A program made the position numbers and the translations under genes. 64,000 nucleotides of DNA from Trichobilharzia szidati (taxonomy: Eukaryota; Platyhelminthes; Trematoda; Strigeidida; Schistosomatidae). Shown in pieces: positions 29,270 through 40,610 of this stretch. Each line of letters opens with the position of its first letter. The first letter of the stretch is position 1. The notes under the pieces were generated by a model, which did no database searches, was not told the DNA's origin, and worked only from the letters and a program-made list of their open reading frames with translations. Location: positions 32,072,731-32,136,730 of the forward strand of contig OX235275.1 of assembly GCA_944472155.2 (NCBI GenBank), given 5' to 3'.

Positions 29270-30407
29270 GTTCCACATACCGAATTACCTCCTCCTTCGA
29301 TGAGTCATATATTTCTTCAAGAAAAAAAGAAGTCATAATGACTGCTCTAAACTAAATGGCTTTCTGTCAGAAATCAGCCAGTGGTCCAAGGAAAACGGTC
29401 TTACCTTAAACCCCTCCGAATGCCAAACAGTCAATTTCACCTTTAGGCATAAATCCGACCTAAATAAACCGGTTGGCTCTCACGAGGTGTGCAACATAGA
29501 TGGCACTGAAATAGAAACCAAGTCGAAAATTAAATACCTATGCGTCATTCTATCCGCTGATCTTTCCTGGTCGTCTCACATCTTGATGATTTCTGAGAAA
29601 ATATTCCGTCTTACCTTCTACATCAAGAAGTTAAGACATTCTGGATTAACCCCACCCTTACTCCTACGATTCGTTAATTCTTGCATCCTGCCCATTATTC
29701 TCTATTGTTCCCCCTTAGTTTTTCCCGGGCTACTGAAGAAAGACTATACCTTATTACGCAGGATGTTAAAGGTTGTCAGCAGGGTAAGCTCGTTAATATT
29801 CTAGTTGACAAGCACTTGAACTCATGTAAAAAATGGGCTGAATCTATTTTATATAACTCACACCACCCTCTTCATTCACAACTCTCCCCTTGTATCTCAT
29901 CAGGCACAACCAGAAACCTATTTAGAAAACTATATGCTCTCACTAGAAAGTATAAAAACTCAACCATACCCTACTCAGCCCGTGTTCTGTGCGATAAAGA
30001 AAGCATTAGGCGTGACACCAATAAGTCATTAAATAGTCAGTAGAACAACTGGACCTCGTCTTTCCAACTCATATCATTTATAGGTACAACATTTTCTTTC
30101 TTTCTTTTCCTTTTCTCTCTCTTTTTTTTTTCTCTGTTATGTGCTGCTTTGTTTCTTTCTTCCGCTTACGCCAGTAAATATGATAGCACCTGCTTTTCTA
30201 ACACCTTCAAACACTGTTCAACTTTGGCTTTGCTGCCGACATGCCAATATGTTGTTGTCATAATGAACTGAGATTTCCTTAATCTATGTAGAATTCTATT
30301 TATTGATAATGTACTAACTGGATGCAATACTGTAGTAAAAATGCTGAGAATTCCATTCTGTATCACAAGTACTGTTTTGGAATAAAGCAAATTATTATTA
30401 TTATTAT
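29270..30407 (+). pseudogene. CR1/SR1-like LINE, C-terminal half of RT ORF
   Basis: Frames 29340-29800 and 29681-30043 overlap by a shift. They read S-Q-W-S-K-E-N-G-L-T-L-N-P-S-E-C-Q, I-K-Y-L-C-V-I-L, T-F-Y-I-K-K-L-R-H-S-G and I-L-P-I-I-L-Y-C-S, the post-catalytic region of CR1-clade reverse transcriptases. A stop at about 30041 is followed by a 3' UTR with GGAATAAAGC and a terminal (ATT)n at 30388-30407. Related minus-strand remnants lie at 47100-47785 and 52070-52230. Confidence 0.85.
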
Positions 30408-30689
30408 AACACAGGTGGTTAGGATTAAAATAGAGGCGTAAATCACTTACCTGAGAGTGATTCATAAGGAATTAGAAGATAGTCACTAGAGATTTTTGGG
30501 CAAATAGCTCCTAGTCAGTATATGTAATATAGCATATTTGCCATGAAACACACTGACACTTTGTTTTCTTCAAAATATCAGCACATTACTATTGACCCTT
30601 GTCTAAAAAGCGTACTCTCTACTCATAGCATACACTTTTCAACCTTCAGTCAATTTATCTTTCAATTAAAAAGCAAAACACGTAGTGTT
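30408..30689. other. AT-rich spacer
   Basis: No recognised element. Confidence 0.4.
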
Positions 30690-31005
30690 CAGCAAAGAGG
30701 TTCTCTGGGGGGGGGGGGGAATTCATTTTCCTAATTAGCTGTACAATCGCATTTATATACAATCACTTTTCATGAACAGGGATAGTAACAAAAGTGATGA
30801 GTTGTCATAATCATAGTTGTTCATATTAATCAATACGAAAGGAAAGTTGAGTAGAAAGGTGTTAGGGTTACGTAATAGAACAAATAATTTAATGAGTGAA
30901 TGAGTTGCAGTCAGGATGCATAACTCACTCACTAAATCGTTCATCTTATTACGTAATCTGGAATACAATTATTCAACTACCCTTACTTATTCAGGTGAAC
31001 ATTGA
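30690..31005. repeat. Fold-back repeat related to 92-718
   Basis: Shares blocks with the window-start repeat (CAGCAAAGAGG, GCTGTACAATCGCA, AGTGATGAGTTGTCA). It contains its own hairpin, 30868-30906 against 30922-30956. A run of 13 G at about 30707-30719 interrupts it. Confidence 0.7.
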
Positions 31006-31790
31006 GAAAACATAGGTGGGTGATGAAGATTCCTGGCCAACAACAACAGACAACAATCAGCATAAATGGGAGAAATTTGAAAGAAGCAAAGTCCTTTACC
31101 TACCTACCTACCTTCCTACCTGACAAACATCGTTCCAACTACAGGCGGACGGAATTGATAAAGATATCAAAGCGAGGGTCGGGAAAGCAAGGCAAGCTTT
31201 CATTACTCTCAAGTCTGTGTGGAGGTCAACAACAGTCATCATGAAAAATAAGATCCAGATTTTAAACTCCAATGTGAAGTTAGTGCTACTCACTATACAG
31301 ATCTGACACTTGGCGCCACGCCATGTCACAAAGGGCACTTCGAACAAACTACACACCTTCATCAACAGCTACCTGTCTTCGCTCAATACTACTCAAGATC
31401 AGATGGCTGGCCAGAAAAGATCGTCAACAGGGATCTCTGGCAATGAACGAACCAACCCAGCAGGAACCAATTGTGCAACAAATATGCAGAAAGAAATGGA
31501 GGTGGATTGGTTATACTCTGAGAAAACAAACCATCATCAAGTGAGTGACATCACACGCCAGGGCATCGCTCGAGTAGAATCCGGCCGAACGGAAGGCGGC
31601 GAGTTGGTCGCCAGTGCGAGAGTAGGGTGACATGGAGGAGGTCATGAAGAGAAGAGGAGATGAAAGCATGTGGGCAGATGTGGAGCCAGGTGATGAAAAC
31701 GTTGGCAGAGAACCGAACGCAATGGAGACTTGCGTTTGAAGCCCTATGTTCATCTAGGAATTAAAAGAAACAATAATAATAATAACTATA
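31005..31790 (+). pseudogene. RTE LINE (SR2-like) 3' part
   Basis: Frames 31002-31244, 31310-31630 and 31323-31544 give V-M-K-I-P-G-Q, S-I-N-G-R-N-L-K, C-L-R-S-I-L-L-K-I-R-W-L-A-R-K, and the C-terminal segment around V-G-R. The 3' end has 'gaagccctatgttcatct' then A-rich AATAATAATAATAA (31765-31785). Several shifts and stops. Mirror copy of 10894-11830. Confidence 0.85.
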
Positions 31791-31794
31791 ACAG

Positions 31795-31960
31795 TGTCAA
31801 TTCATCACTTTTGTTACTACACTCTTTATGAAACAGAGAGTGTATGTAAATGCGATTGTACAGGTAAATAGGAAAATGAATTCACCCATAAAGAGCCTCT
31901 CCGTTGAATACTACGTGTTTTGTTTTCACATTAATGTCTGAATGGAGATTATTCATGAAT
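31795..31960. repeat. Repeat related to the 660-800 segment
   Basis: Shared order of 'gcgattgtacag', 'aatgaattc', 'tacgtgttttgttttca' and 'ttcatgaattta'. Confidence 0.65.
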
Positions 31961-32469
31961 TTATCTTTCCTGCTACTTTTAAAAAAAGATCAACTCGACA
32001 TGGTTTCTCTCTGTGTGTATGTACAAAATTGGGCGTATCTCTACTCTGCTTAATTTCAACAATGAATGTGTTACATACACCTGAAAACTCACTGTAGTCA
32101 ATAATTTCAAGTTTCTACCTTCCTTAGACACCTAATGCACAAGTACAATCATGAATGTTATCACCCCCACACACACTCACTATGTTGTCTTGAAAACATT
32201 TGGTTGATGAAACCAGGAAAATGTTTCCACAAAAAAAAGAAAAATAACCATCACTTTTACTTACCCTAAGTCCATAAATTAAGCTATAATAATTATTTTA
32301 CTTCGTTTAAATATGATATACACATAATTTCTTTATTAAGGAAATTATAACTATGTATCGTAGTGGTTACCATTACCCTGGATGTTAAAAATAATCCATC
32401 TTCAATAGTGACATTGAATTTCTTCCCTTCTATAGACATAAAGAAACTTAGAAATTCATACTATGAATC
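31961..32469. other. AT-rich spacer
   Basis: No element or open frame is recognised. Confidence 0.4.
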
Positions 32470-32485
32470 ATTAAATATTCTCATT

Positions 32486-32746
32486 TAATTGAATTTTAGA
32501 ATTTCCCGTCGACTGATGATTGAACCGAAGTGCTCGGTCTCAGGTTGACATGTTGGCTTTTTGTGCAGATGCTTCGACGATGTCTCGTCATGTAATTAGA
32601 ATTTCATTGGTGCATGCTGACTAGCAATGGAATCCAGGATAACGCGCATTTCGTCCTATTTGGCAGGTACATCCAGATGACGAGTCCCAAATAGGACGAA
32701 GTGTGCGTTATCCTGGCTGGATTCCCCTGCTAGTCACCATCCACCA
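32486..32746 (+). mobile_element. Sm-alpha-like hammerhead repeat with 16-bp TSD
   Basis: Flanked by perfect 16-base copies of ATTAAATATTCTCATT (32470-32485 and 32747-32762). The 5' part (32515-32560: 'cccgtcgactgatgattg', 'ccgaagtgctcggtctcagg') recurs in the unit at 33110-33368. The 3' part has the schistosome-type hammerhead (GACGAGTCCCAAATAGGACG) and ends CTGCTAGTCACCATCCACC. The segment 32619-32664 is a partial reverse complement of 32685-32750, so the unit carries ribozyme halves on both strands. Confidence 0.85.
32665..32730 (+). ncRNA. Hammerhead-like segment (Sm-alpha type), degenerate
   Basis: Stem I ATCCAG (32671-32676), core ATGACGA (C3 changed to A), stem II GTCC/GGAC intact, but GAAG in place of GAAA, then a T/G-rich stem III region and a stem I partner CTGGAT about 5 bases later than expected. 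Recognisable by homology, probably inactive. Confidence 0.65.
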
Positions 32747-32762
32747 ATTAAATATTCTCATT

Positions 32763-33107
32763 GCTAAAACTCCTGAAACTGACATTCAATGGAGACGTGA
32801 CTAATGAAGTCCTACATCTAAGATTATCTAAAGCCATAAAAATAAGGGACTTATACTGCTGCCTCGCCGTTTGTTTGTCATTTCCCATCTGCTGACCAAT
32901 TTATCGAGTGGTCAAGCGAAAGATAAGCTGAGCTGGCTTCTAGCTGTGCCATATCTTTTTTGTTGTTGTTTAGTTTTGACTTATCTGAGTAACACACAAA
33001 CACCTATAGTCTTAACAAAATACACATCACCAATACTGTCTACATGCACACAGTATTCCCATCAAATAAATTCATTATCGAGCATTTTACAAACAATGAG
33101 GATAGAT
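32763..33107. other. Spacer between the two Sm-alpha-like units
   Basis: No element or gene is recognised. Confidence 0.4.
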
Positions 33108-33368
33108 TTAATTCAATTTTAGATTTTCCCGTCGATTGATGATTGGACCGAAGTACTCAGTCTCAGGTTGACAAGTCGGCTCCTTGTGCAGATGCTTCGA
33201 CGATCTCCGGGGAATGTAACTAGAAGTTAACTGGTGGATGGTGACTAGTAGTGGAGTCCTGGGATTCAGAATCCAGAATCCTGAATGTACCTCTGCATCC
33301 CAGATGACGAGTTCCAAAAAAGTGCGAAACGCGCATCCTGCATTCTACTGCTAGTCATCATCCACCAA
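33108..33368 (+). mobile_element. Second Sm-alpha-like hammerhead repeat
   Basis: Same order as the unit at 32486. Hammerhead segment 33294-33352: core ATGACGA, stem II weakened, GAAA present, and the stem III octamer ACGCGCAT, one base from self-complementary. The triplet is AUC. A short imperfect flanking repeat (aatgaggatag / aatgagacgatag) may be a TSD. Confidence 0.75.
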
Positions 33369-33399
33369 ATGAGACGATAGTAGATAATTGAAATCCTAA

Positions 33400-34328
33400 T
33401 TGAGGCATTCCATCCTACACTTACTTATAATAAAACAGTTCTATCAAAGAGTCAGAATTTTTATTATTATTTTTTTCTCCAATCAATACATAATATTTCA
33501 TCAGTATACAGCATCAAAAAATTAATGATCACATGAAAAACAAGATTATATATGAATGAAATTCTGTAAAGTCTAATCATCATTATACGCGTATACAAAT
33601 TTGATAATATTTACATAATGTTATAGTGCCAAACAAAGCGTAATCTAACAACGCCTACCTAGTTCACTTTCAAAAATATGTATGTACAGAAACACTCGAA
33701 GGAGAACAGCAATAATAATATTAATAATAATAAATAAATAAATAGATAAATTTGCAAGGGTAATTCGATTAATTACAGTTTATTATCAAAGTACATACAC
33801 TCTCAATTAAGCACGCAAAAACTGTGTTGATTACTTATTTATTTATCGTAGCTACACTCATGGAAGACATAAACGATCATGATTTATAAAAAAAAACACA
33901 AACAAAAACAACTATGCACAACTGATGATTAGAAAAATTGAATATAATTGAAACATAAACTATTAGTGGTATTTTTCTTTTCTTGTCCCGGGGCTTCAAT
34001 GTGTATGTGCAAAAAGCGCGCGCCAACGCATAATAGTACAAAATAATCAATATTGTTATCCTTTCGAAGAAGTAGAAGTAGCAGAGGAAAAAACAACACC
34101 ATAAATAAAATTTGAGTAAAATCTAACTGAGAATTAGATAGAACTAAGTTGTTTTTTTATGCATAACTATTACTAATACTACTACTACAACAGTCCCCTG
34201 GCCTTCTCAATACACCTCCTCATCACTAGCCAATACTTCTCAAATAGGGAAGAAAAACTAAAATTTAAAATTAGAAAAACAACAACAAAAAAACAAATCA
34301 AAGATAGAAAAAAAAGAGGGACAACTAA
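33400..34328 (-). other. AT-rich, repeat-poor tract: possible 3' UTR
   Basis: Unlike the rest of the window, this 930-bp stretch lacks identifiable repeats. It lies just downstream (minus strand) of the stop codon of the candidate exon at 34329-35420. AATAAA hexamers are present on the minus strand, for example within 33832-33845 and 33725-33745. The UTR assignment is inferred. Confidence 0.45.
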
Positions 34329-35420
34329 CTATTCATCTGAATTCTGTACAGTAGTATTTTGAACATCACTCAACCATTGAATAACACGATTATGCGAAGC
34401 ACACCAGATATCATTGAATTCTAAGTTGAACATTTTTTCTAAATGATTTATAGTGTTTAAAAAGGCATTATCAGTGTTATTTAAATCAGCATTGGTTTCC
34501 ACTAGAGAACAGTGTTGCTTTGATAGGAATGATCGACACTTTTTACAGTTTTCTTGTAAGTTATTATTATTACTATTATTGTTATCATTCGGTAGAGAAT
34601 TTCGATTTGTTGTACAGGACTGTTGACTGGCATGAAAATGATGATGGTGATGATGATGATGGTGGTGATGATGGTGATAATAATGATGGTGATGATGACT
34701 AGGATATTTATGACGAAAATGAGGAAGATTTTCATTATCACTTTCTAATGAATTCATCTTATCTTTAACTTCAGTACCATTGAATGATTGCTGTGGTTGG
34801 TGTTGTTCCCGGTGGTCCACCTCTTCTTCTTCTCCTTCTTCTTCTTCATTATTTAAAGAATTATTCTGCTTTTCTATACTTTGATGTTGACTATGATTTT
34901 GCTGTTGGTGATGATGATGATGATAATGATGATGATGATGTGAATAATGTCTATGATGAGCATAATCTGGTTCTTGATGATGTACAGAGAAATCAGCATC
35001 TGACAATTGTCCAGTGAATTTAATCGCTTTTCTATCTGTAGCTGGTGATTGCGAGGAACAAGTTTTTAACCATGTACTCCAAGTAGAATCATCATTTGGT
35101 GAATCTACATCATTAGATGCTATTAGATGCATACTACTAGAGGATAAACCACTTATTCTAGAAAGAGGAGGTAGAATATCTGTATCCAAGGTGTCATCAA
35201 GCCACATTAAAGAGGGTTGATTCGATTCTTTATTCGCTCCAAAGTTGTCGTTGTTATTGTTGTTGTTGTTGGTGGTGGTGGTGGTGTCATGGTATCCAGT
35301 TAGCTCTTGTTGTTGCTCCTGAATCTTTCCTTCATCATGAGGAATGAAAGAGAATTTTTCTAATGAGTAACATCCATTATCCATTAATGGATTATATGCG
35401 ACCTGATATTCCATTATCAT
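34329..35420 (-). CDS. Candidate host exon: His/Asn-rich protein of unknown function
   Basis: The longest frame in the window (363 codons) and the only sizeable one that matches no element. It starts M-I-M-E-Y-Q. Residues about 50-60 are an Asn run. 70-130 is Ser/Asp-rich with W-L-D-D and S-T-W-S-T-W-L-K. 155-180 and 245-270 are His-rich runs with Gln and Tyr, and 195-210 is Glu-rich. A Cys-containing part (C-K-K-C ... C) and an ordered-looking C-terminus follow (L-E-K-M-F-N-L-E-F-N-D-I-W ... I-Q-W-L-S-D-V). No signal peptide or membrane span is seen. An in-frame TAG lies about 24 codons upstream and an AG acceptor-like site sits just before the ATG, so it may be a first or a last exon. Nuclear factors often have His and Asn runs, but no DNA-binding domain is visible. 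I do not recognise a family. Confidence 0.6.
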   Translation of the reverse strand: MIMEYQVAYNPLMDNGCYSLEKFSFIPHDEGKIQEQQQELTGYHDTTTTTNNNNNNNDNFGANKESNQPSLMWLDDTLDTDILPPLSRISGLSSSSMHLIASNDVDSPNDDSTWSTWLKTCSSQSPATDRKAIKFTGQLSDADFSVHHQEPDYAHHRHYSHHHHHYHHHHHQQQNHSQHQSIEKQNNSLNNEEEEGEEEEVDHREQHQPQQSFNGTEVKDKMNSLESDNENLPHFRHKYPSHHHHHYYHHHHHHHHHHHHHFHASQQSCTTNRNSLPNDNNNSNNNNLQENCKKCRSFLSKQHCSLVETNADLNNTDNAFLNTINHLEKMFNLEFNDIWCASHNRVIQWLSDVQNTTVQNSDE

Positions 35421-36060
35421 TTCTATTGACGATTCATTGTTATGCTCAAAGAAATGTGAACGAAATACTTCCAGATGACTTCTTTTCTACTCTGGATACT
35501 CGTCCAAATTTAGTAATCAAACAACAACATGACACAGTAGATAGGACTCCGGTAAGAACACCTACGTTAAGGTTTTAAAACAGAACACAGGACGCCTAGC
35601 AATGCTTTAATATAAGAAAAATGTAGTGTGCATCTACCAATCAAAATTAAAATGTCTATCTACCAATCAAATTGCCACTGATATTAAGTAGGCTGTTCAC
35701 GTGATTAACTGATTGACCAATAAAAGTTTAGACCGAGTAGTCCGTAATTACTAAAATCAATACGCCTACAGTATTTGACATGATTGATATTGACTAGACT
35801 TAGCCTGTTCCATGAGATGCTCCAAGCTGTCGTTAAAACTATGTTTGAATAACACCAGCAGCGAAATGTAGAACTTGGTGCCTAACATTTTTCCTTGATT
35901 TTTTCATAGATTGAGTACTACCACCTGAAAATTGAACAGTTTGAAGTTACCACTTATTACGAAAGTATAAAAATATGAGCTTATCAATTCTACAGTCTCG
36001 TCCATTTCCCCCTTATGAATGTATGCCTGTGAAAGTAGTCAGCACATCTTGATTTTATAT
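35421..36060. other. Region upstream of the candidate exon
   Basis: No clear coding exon is recognised. 35830-35960 shares short pieces with 5690-5750 ('tagaacttgg' near 'cagcag', 'aacagtttgaagttaccac'-like), so part is a LINE 3' UTR repeat. Confidence 0.4.
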
Positions 36061-36067
36061 GATCATT

Positions 36068-36250
36068 GTGGGTGGCTTAGTGATAACATGCTTGCCAAAT
36101 ATACCACAAATGGTCTGGGGTTCGATTCCTGGCTGATGCACTGGTAAAACCAGCAACGTTAACCAGCTAATAGTGACCCTGAAAAAGGGGTCTCCTCGTT
36201 ACTGAAACTTCAAGCAACTTGAAACCACTCGGAACACCAAGGGATGGCTA
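36068..36250 (+). mobile_element. SINE family A copy
   Basis: Head with GTGGGTGGCTTAGTGATAAC and box B GGGGTTCGATTCC (36117-36130). The body ends with 'cttgaaaccactcggaacac', a diverged form of the RTE-like tail. Confidence 0.7.
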
Positions 36251-36604
36251 AAACTTATAGCGATATCAATATATCGATTTATTTTGACAGTATTCTATCC
36301 AGTTGTTAATGTCAGAAACTTCAATACAACCGCTTTAAATTTTAGTTAAGAACTGACATTACTTAGGAGAAGTCTTACAAACTAATTAGCACTAAATAGC
36401 CATCTTTTCTGATTCTAAAACGTTGTCCTTACACATCCACGACAATTCATAGTATCGAAAACTGTAGCGTAAAGTTGCTTTGAGAGAATGAAACCTGAAA
36501 TGCTTAGTAGCGGTCTAAAAGATGGGTTAATTTAAGTTAATGTATCTTGACTTCAACAATGTCTGGTCTCCTGATACTCTCAGTACCATTCGAGTGATCA
36601 GTGA

Positions 36605-36785
36605 TACATTGAGGTTTTTATTTTTATTGAGTAGGGTTGCTAGCTTCATGCCCCCCCCCAACCTTCCCTCTTTCCTAATCTTATTACTGGCTTAGAGAGG
36701 TAAAGGAGCTCGTGGGCGGGGGATCGAAACCCGAACTGCCTGCATGGTCGGCGAGCATTCTACCACTGTGCCACCGATGCATTAT
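36605..36785 (-). mobile_element. SINE family A copy
   Basis: Minus-strand head at about 36785-36712 (box A and box B present, though box B is altered) followed by the body. A C-run near 36651 disturbs the body; the RTE-like tail is missing. Confidence 0.75.
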
Positions 36786-37440
36786 AATCCATGCTAGTTG
36801 GCGGGAATTCTATAGGTACGTTTCCACCTACCTGAACTCTACGGAGTATTCAGCCTGAACTAATCTATTCAGTGAAAAGAAAAGACATTCGATGCTAAGT
36901 TGAATTTCCAAATTCTTTAGCCATTATAAAATTAGAAAACAATTATTTTTCAAGAATACAATCACTGATCACCGAAGAGTAATCAGTGTAACACTACTGC
37001 ATGCAAGGTGTTCTAACTGAAGCCTATTCACATTAGGATTTCACTGTGTAAAGAAAGACTTATCACTGAAATGAACTGTAAATTGAAGTTTGGCTTACAG
37101 TTAACTACTATCGGTAGGAAGTGTAGAATCTTGTTTTTCTGATTACGCACTGACCCCTACCTCACCTTCCCTCTCTTAAACAAGACGTATCTCGTAAAAT
37201 CGGATGGAATCAGTGCCAGCTGTGGCATTGTAAACTGAACTTAGTTATTAATGTTAGGTGGAGAAAGTAAATAATCGAGTGTTCAAGTTTCGAAACTGTA
37301 TTTTGGTGAAATCAGACAGTGAGATACCTCTTTCCCCCCCCTCTTTCTCCCTCTCGCTCACTATCACACATGCACACACTGACAAACACGTATGGAGAGT
37401 GAGAGGAACAGATACTGTGCAAATTGGTTGGAGTATTTCA
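36786..37440. other. Unassigned sequence
   Basis: Contains a C/T-rich tract at 37328-37358. No gene or element is recognised. Confidence 0.4.
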
Positions 37441-37665
37441 TCATGAGCTGACATCAGTTAGAGAACCACTGGAAAACCAGCAGAGAGTAGTGGACAGCTG
37501 TTTCGTCCTATTTTGAGACTCTTCACCACCCACTGCCAGGCTTCGAACCCACGACCTTCCAGTTACAAGGTGACTGCTGTCGTAGACCATTAAGCCACTG
37601 GAACCCGCCAATCCAACGGCCAGACCATGAATTCTGACTTCTGGCAATTCACGACATAACTGACG
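37441..37665 (-). mobile_element. SINE B copy (minus), hammerhead partly deleted
   Basis: The minus strand contains the tRNA-like head and 3' body. Stem I 5' strand and the start of the core are missing (GTGGTGAAGAG), though stem II, GAAA and ACAGCTGT remain. Confidence 0.75.
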
Positions 37666-37689
37666 TCAGAACATGATGTAATCCTACAA

Positions 37690-38150
37690 CCAATCAAAAA
37701 AAATACCACCACCACAAAACTAATACTTGAAAAATCATCTGATGCTCACTAGAGACTTGCTCTGTTCAGGTAGATAGTTACCTGGGAAGTCATGACCAGT
37801 AGGATACAGAAGGTTGAAGGTGAGGCAGTAACTCATCGAAGAAGACATTGGCTAGTGGTCACGTTATGTCATGAATCGGCAGAAGTTGGAATTTATGGAC
37901 TGGAAATCGGGTTGGGTTCCAGTGGCCCAAATGACAATGCACTCGCCTTGTAACCAGAAGGTCCTGGGTTTGATCCCTAACGGTGAGTGCCTGCCGCTGA
38001 AGAGTCCCAAACTAGGCTAACGAAACGGCTGTTTAGCACTCCGGTGCTGGTTTTCCAATGGTTCTTTAACTGATGTCAACTCATGGTGAAATCCTCCAAC
38101 CAATCAAACAAAAATATCCCTACAAAAACCAACACTTGAAAATGTGTAAA
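37690..38150 (+). mobile_element. SINE B copy preceded by another unit's 3' tail
   Basis: The sequence opens with a family tail ('caaccaatcaaa', 'aaactaatacttgaaaa', 37690-37735), runs straight into a leader ('ctgatgctcactagagac'), then head, hammerhead segment (CTGAAGA core intact, stem II damaged), body, and a second tail ending near 38145 ('aaaccaacacttgaaaa'). This is a head-to-tail junction between units. Confidence 0.75.
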
Positions 38151-38159
38151 TTGCTTAGA

Positions 38160-38449
38160 ACTATTTCCTTATTTGGATATAATTGACGTCAGTGAATTAT
38201 TATATTTTTTATACTTTTGATAGACAGAATACGAGTCTCAGTTATATTTAGTAATACATGAACTTGATTTTATCATGAGATCGTGCCTTTTTTTGTCTTA
38301 CTCCTACATATGACGCTTATCATAAGACTGGTAAGCAAAAAATATCAAAATGTGACTATTATATGAGGCCATTTTATGTCGCTTAATTAAGTCAAAAATC
38401 CAGGGGGAATCAATCGCTAGAAAAGGAATGGCTTTATTAATCTGTGTGT
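38160..38449. other. AT-rich spacer
   Basis: No recognised element. Confidence 0.4.
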
Positions 38450-39870
38450 AAAAATTGAGCACCGTGTTAGTGGAATTATATATTAATGCGTTTATTACAT
38501 ATATCACACACAGAGAGAAAGTGAAACAGTATTATTATTTACTGGATGACACCGTTTCGAACACAATTTATTATTGCTCATAATCATATCAATTATGACT
38601 ACACAACCTTAAAACCTTCGTTTTATAGGTTTCTTTATTCCTTACTATTCGTCATAGGAGTAGAAGAATTTTCCCGATGTCCTGGTGGACAGATGTTGAA
38701 TCATTTCTGTTACACGTATTCGATTGTCAATCTCTCCCTCCACCCTGTGACATTAGTTTCTGAAACTTTCATTTTATCCCACCAAACTATTGTATGGTTG
38801 TGTGGAATTGCATGTTGTGTAGTGCTACAGCTGAACTATTCTCTAGATTTCTTATCTTATTCGGGTCAATTAATCTAGATTTTGCTAGGTTTTTATGCTC
38901 GGCTAGTCTGACTGCCCCTGTTCTACTACTTTGACCTATGTATTTGACGTCACTGACAATCATTGCCGGAAGGGTATTAGATAAACTAAATTGTTTTGTT
39001 TTAAAGGCTCCACAGGATCCATCATTTAAGACAAAGCTTGTTTCTAATTGAGTTTTTGGGTTTGGACACCAGCCACTTTTATTCCTGCGTAAGGTTTCCT
39101 AGGTCTTTTGTTTGTATGGAATTACCACTGGTAATTGAAATTCCTTACCGTTGGTGTTGTCATCATTCGGAGCATGTTTGTCATGTATGCCATTATGATG
39201 ATTATTAATTTTATTTTTACATTTTCCTACATACTTCCTGATTAATTTGTCTGGGTAATTATTAATTTTTAAAGCTTCTCTAATATGCCTTACTTCCGGT
39301 CTTAGATTTTCCTTGGTACTAGTTAGTTTTTGTACCCTATTACTTAAACATTTCACCAGTCCTATTTTTACTGACATACAGTAGGACGATCGGAAATCCA
39401 AATATCGGTTTGAATGTGCGCTTGGGTTTCCTGTAAACACTAGTGTTTAACTTCCCATCTTTTTTCCATTTTATACTACAATCTAACATTGGAAGCTCCT
39501 CTTCCTGACTTTCCAATTCATAAGTGAATTGAATTGCCTCTGCCTTCGATGTCATGTCTTCGACAAATCGATTCAAGTACAGTGAATGTATCATCTACAT
39601 ACCTCCACCATACTTTGAGGATGGGGTTTAATGTTTCAATGGCTAATTATCCCCACCTTCCCACGGAATATATCTGCCACAATCGAGGATATTGACGATG
39701 CCATAGTAACTCCCTTAGTTTGTTTGTATATTTTCCCTTGGAATTTAAATACTGTGGAAGTCAAGCATAGCTGCACTCCTAGCATTATGTCCTCTAGTGG
39801 GACTTTTGTTCTAAGTTCAAGTTATTGGTCAGAAATGAGTTCATTTCTGATCGCTTCTGTAGCCATATTT
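38450..39870 (-). pseudogene. Penelope-like element with RT and nuclease region
   Basis: On the minus strand, RT pieces begin near 39870. F-K-F-Q-G-K-I-Y-K-Q-T-K-G-V-T-M-A-S-S-I-S lies at about 39760-39690. The catalytic Y-V-D-D-T-F is at 39601-39590 and onward. Frame 39594-39340 carries M-L-D-C-S-I and S-V-Y-R-K-P, and frame 39440-39099 the linker with I-N-N-Y-P-D-K-L-I. 39110-38880 is a degraded nuclease region. A pLTR-like end sits at 38450-38620. Frameshifts separate the YVDD motif from the following frame. A GT run at 39874-39893 marks the 5' edge. Confidence 0.8.
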
Positions 39871-39909
39871 ATTGGTGTGTGTGTGTGTGCAAGTTTGGTT
39901 ACTCTATGT

Positions 39910-40385
39910 TAGAGGGGGTGGTGTGTAGGTGGCTTTGTGGTTAAAGTTGTATTCAATGAGAATAGCAATCTAATCACACTGAGGAAGACCAAGTCATCGG
40001 TGGATCAAATTGCAACTCTACTCACTAGCATCATCATCATCATCATCGACTTTGTAAAGACCTTTTGCAGCGTCGATCATGAAGTAATCTGCCAAGTGCA
40101 TGAACACTGCTCAACACCACCAACTATTACATATTTCATTCAACATATTTATGATGACTTCATATGTCCAGTGATGATTCACAGAGGAAGATTCAGTGAA
40201 ATCCTCGAAGTGAAAACAGGAGTAGGTTGAGGCTATCTAATATCTATCACTGATGAAATTTCTTGATACAGTGGACTGGATCGTGTGACGAACTGTGGGG
40301 AGCGAGAAAACAGGAGGCATACGCTGGATTGAAAAGAAGACTCTATAAGATCTGCACTTGGCAGATAATTTATTTTCTGGGCATA
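39910..40385 (+). pseudogene. RTE LINE RT fragment (SR2-like), first part
   Basis: R-K-T-K-S-S-V-D-Q-I-A-T-L, an expanded ATC run giving poly-Ile, then I-D-F-V-K-T-F and F-S-E-I-L-E-V-K-T-G-V. It ends at 40385 near D-L-H-L-A-D-N-L, the degraded F-A-D-D region. The LINE continues at 41110-41345 and 41540-41950. Confidence 0.75.
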
Positions 40386-40404
40386 GTTTGTAGGGATTCT
40401 ATTT

Positions 40405-40610
40405 GTTTCAGGTTAGACCATGGATTGATATCAGTTAGAGAACAGCTGTTTCGTCCTAGTTTGGGGATCGTCGGCAGTACGCACCCATTGGGTTTCAAAT
40501 CCAGGAGCTTTCGGTTATAAACTAGGATGAAGCAGCTGTCCAGAACTCCCTGATTCTCAATAGTTCTCTCAATGAAATCAGTCCGGAGTCTAACCTGAAG
40601 CACATAGAAT
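40405..40610. mobile_element. SINE B inverted remnant
   Basis: 40405-40520 is minus (core CCGACGA with GGAC and GAAAC). 40520-40610 is plus (GATGAAGCAGCTGTCCAG). Both arms are short. Confidence 0.65.

Noticed and set aside
34502..35017. Asp-rich and Tyr/Ile-rich open frames overlapping the His-rich exon (both strands)
   Set aside because: They are other-frame readings of the same CAT/ATG-type trinucleotide runs; the minus-strand 363-codon frame is longer and has non-repetitive ordered segments.
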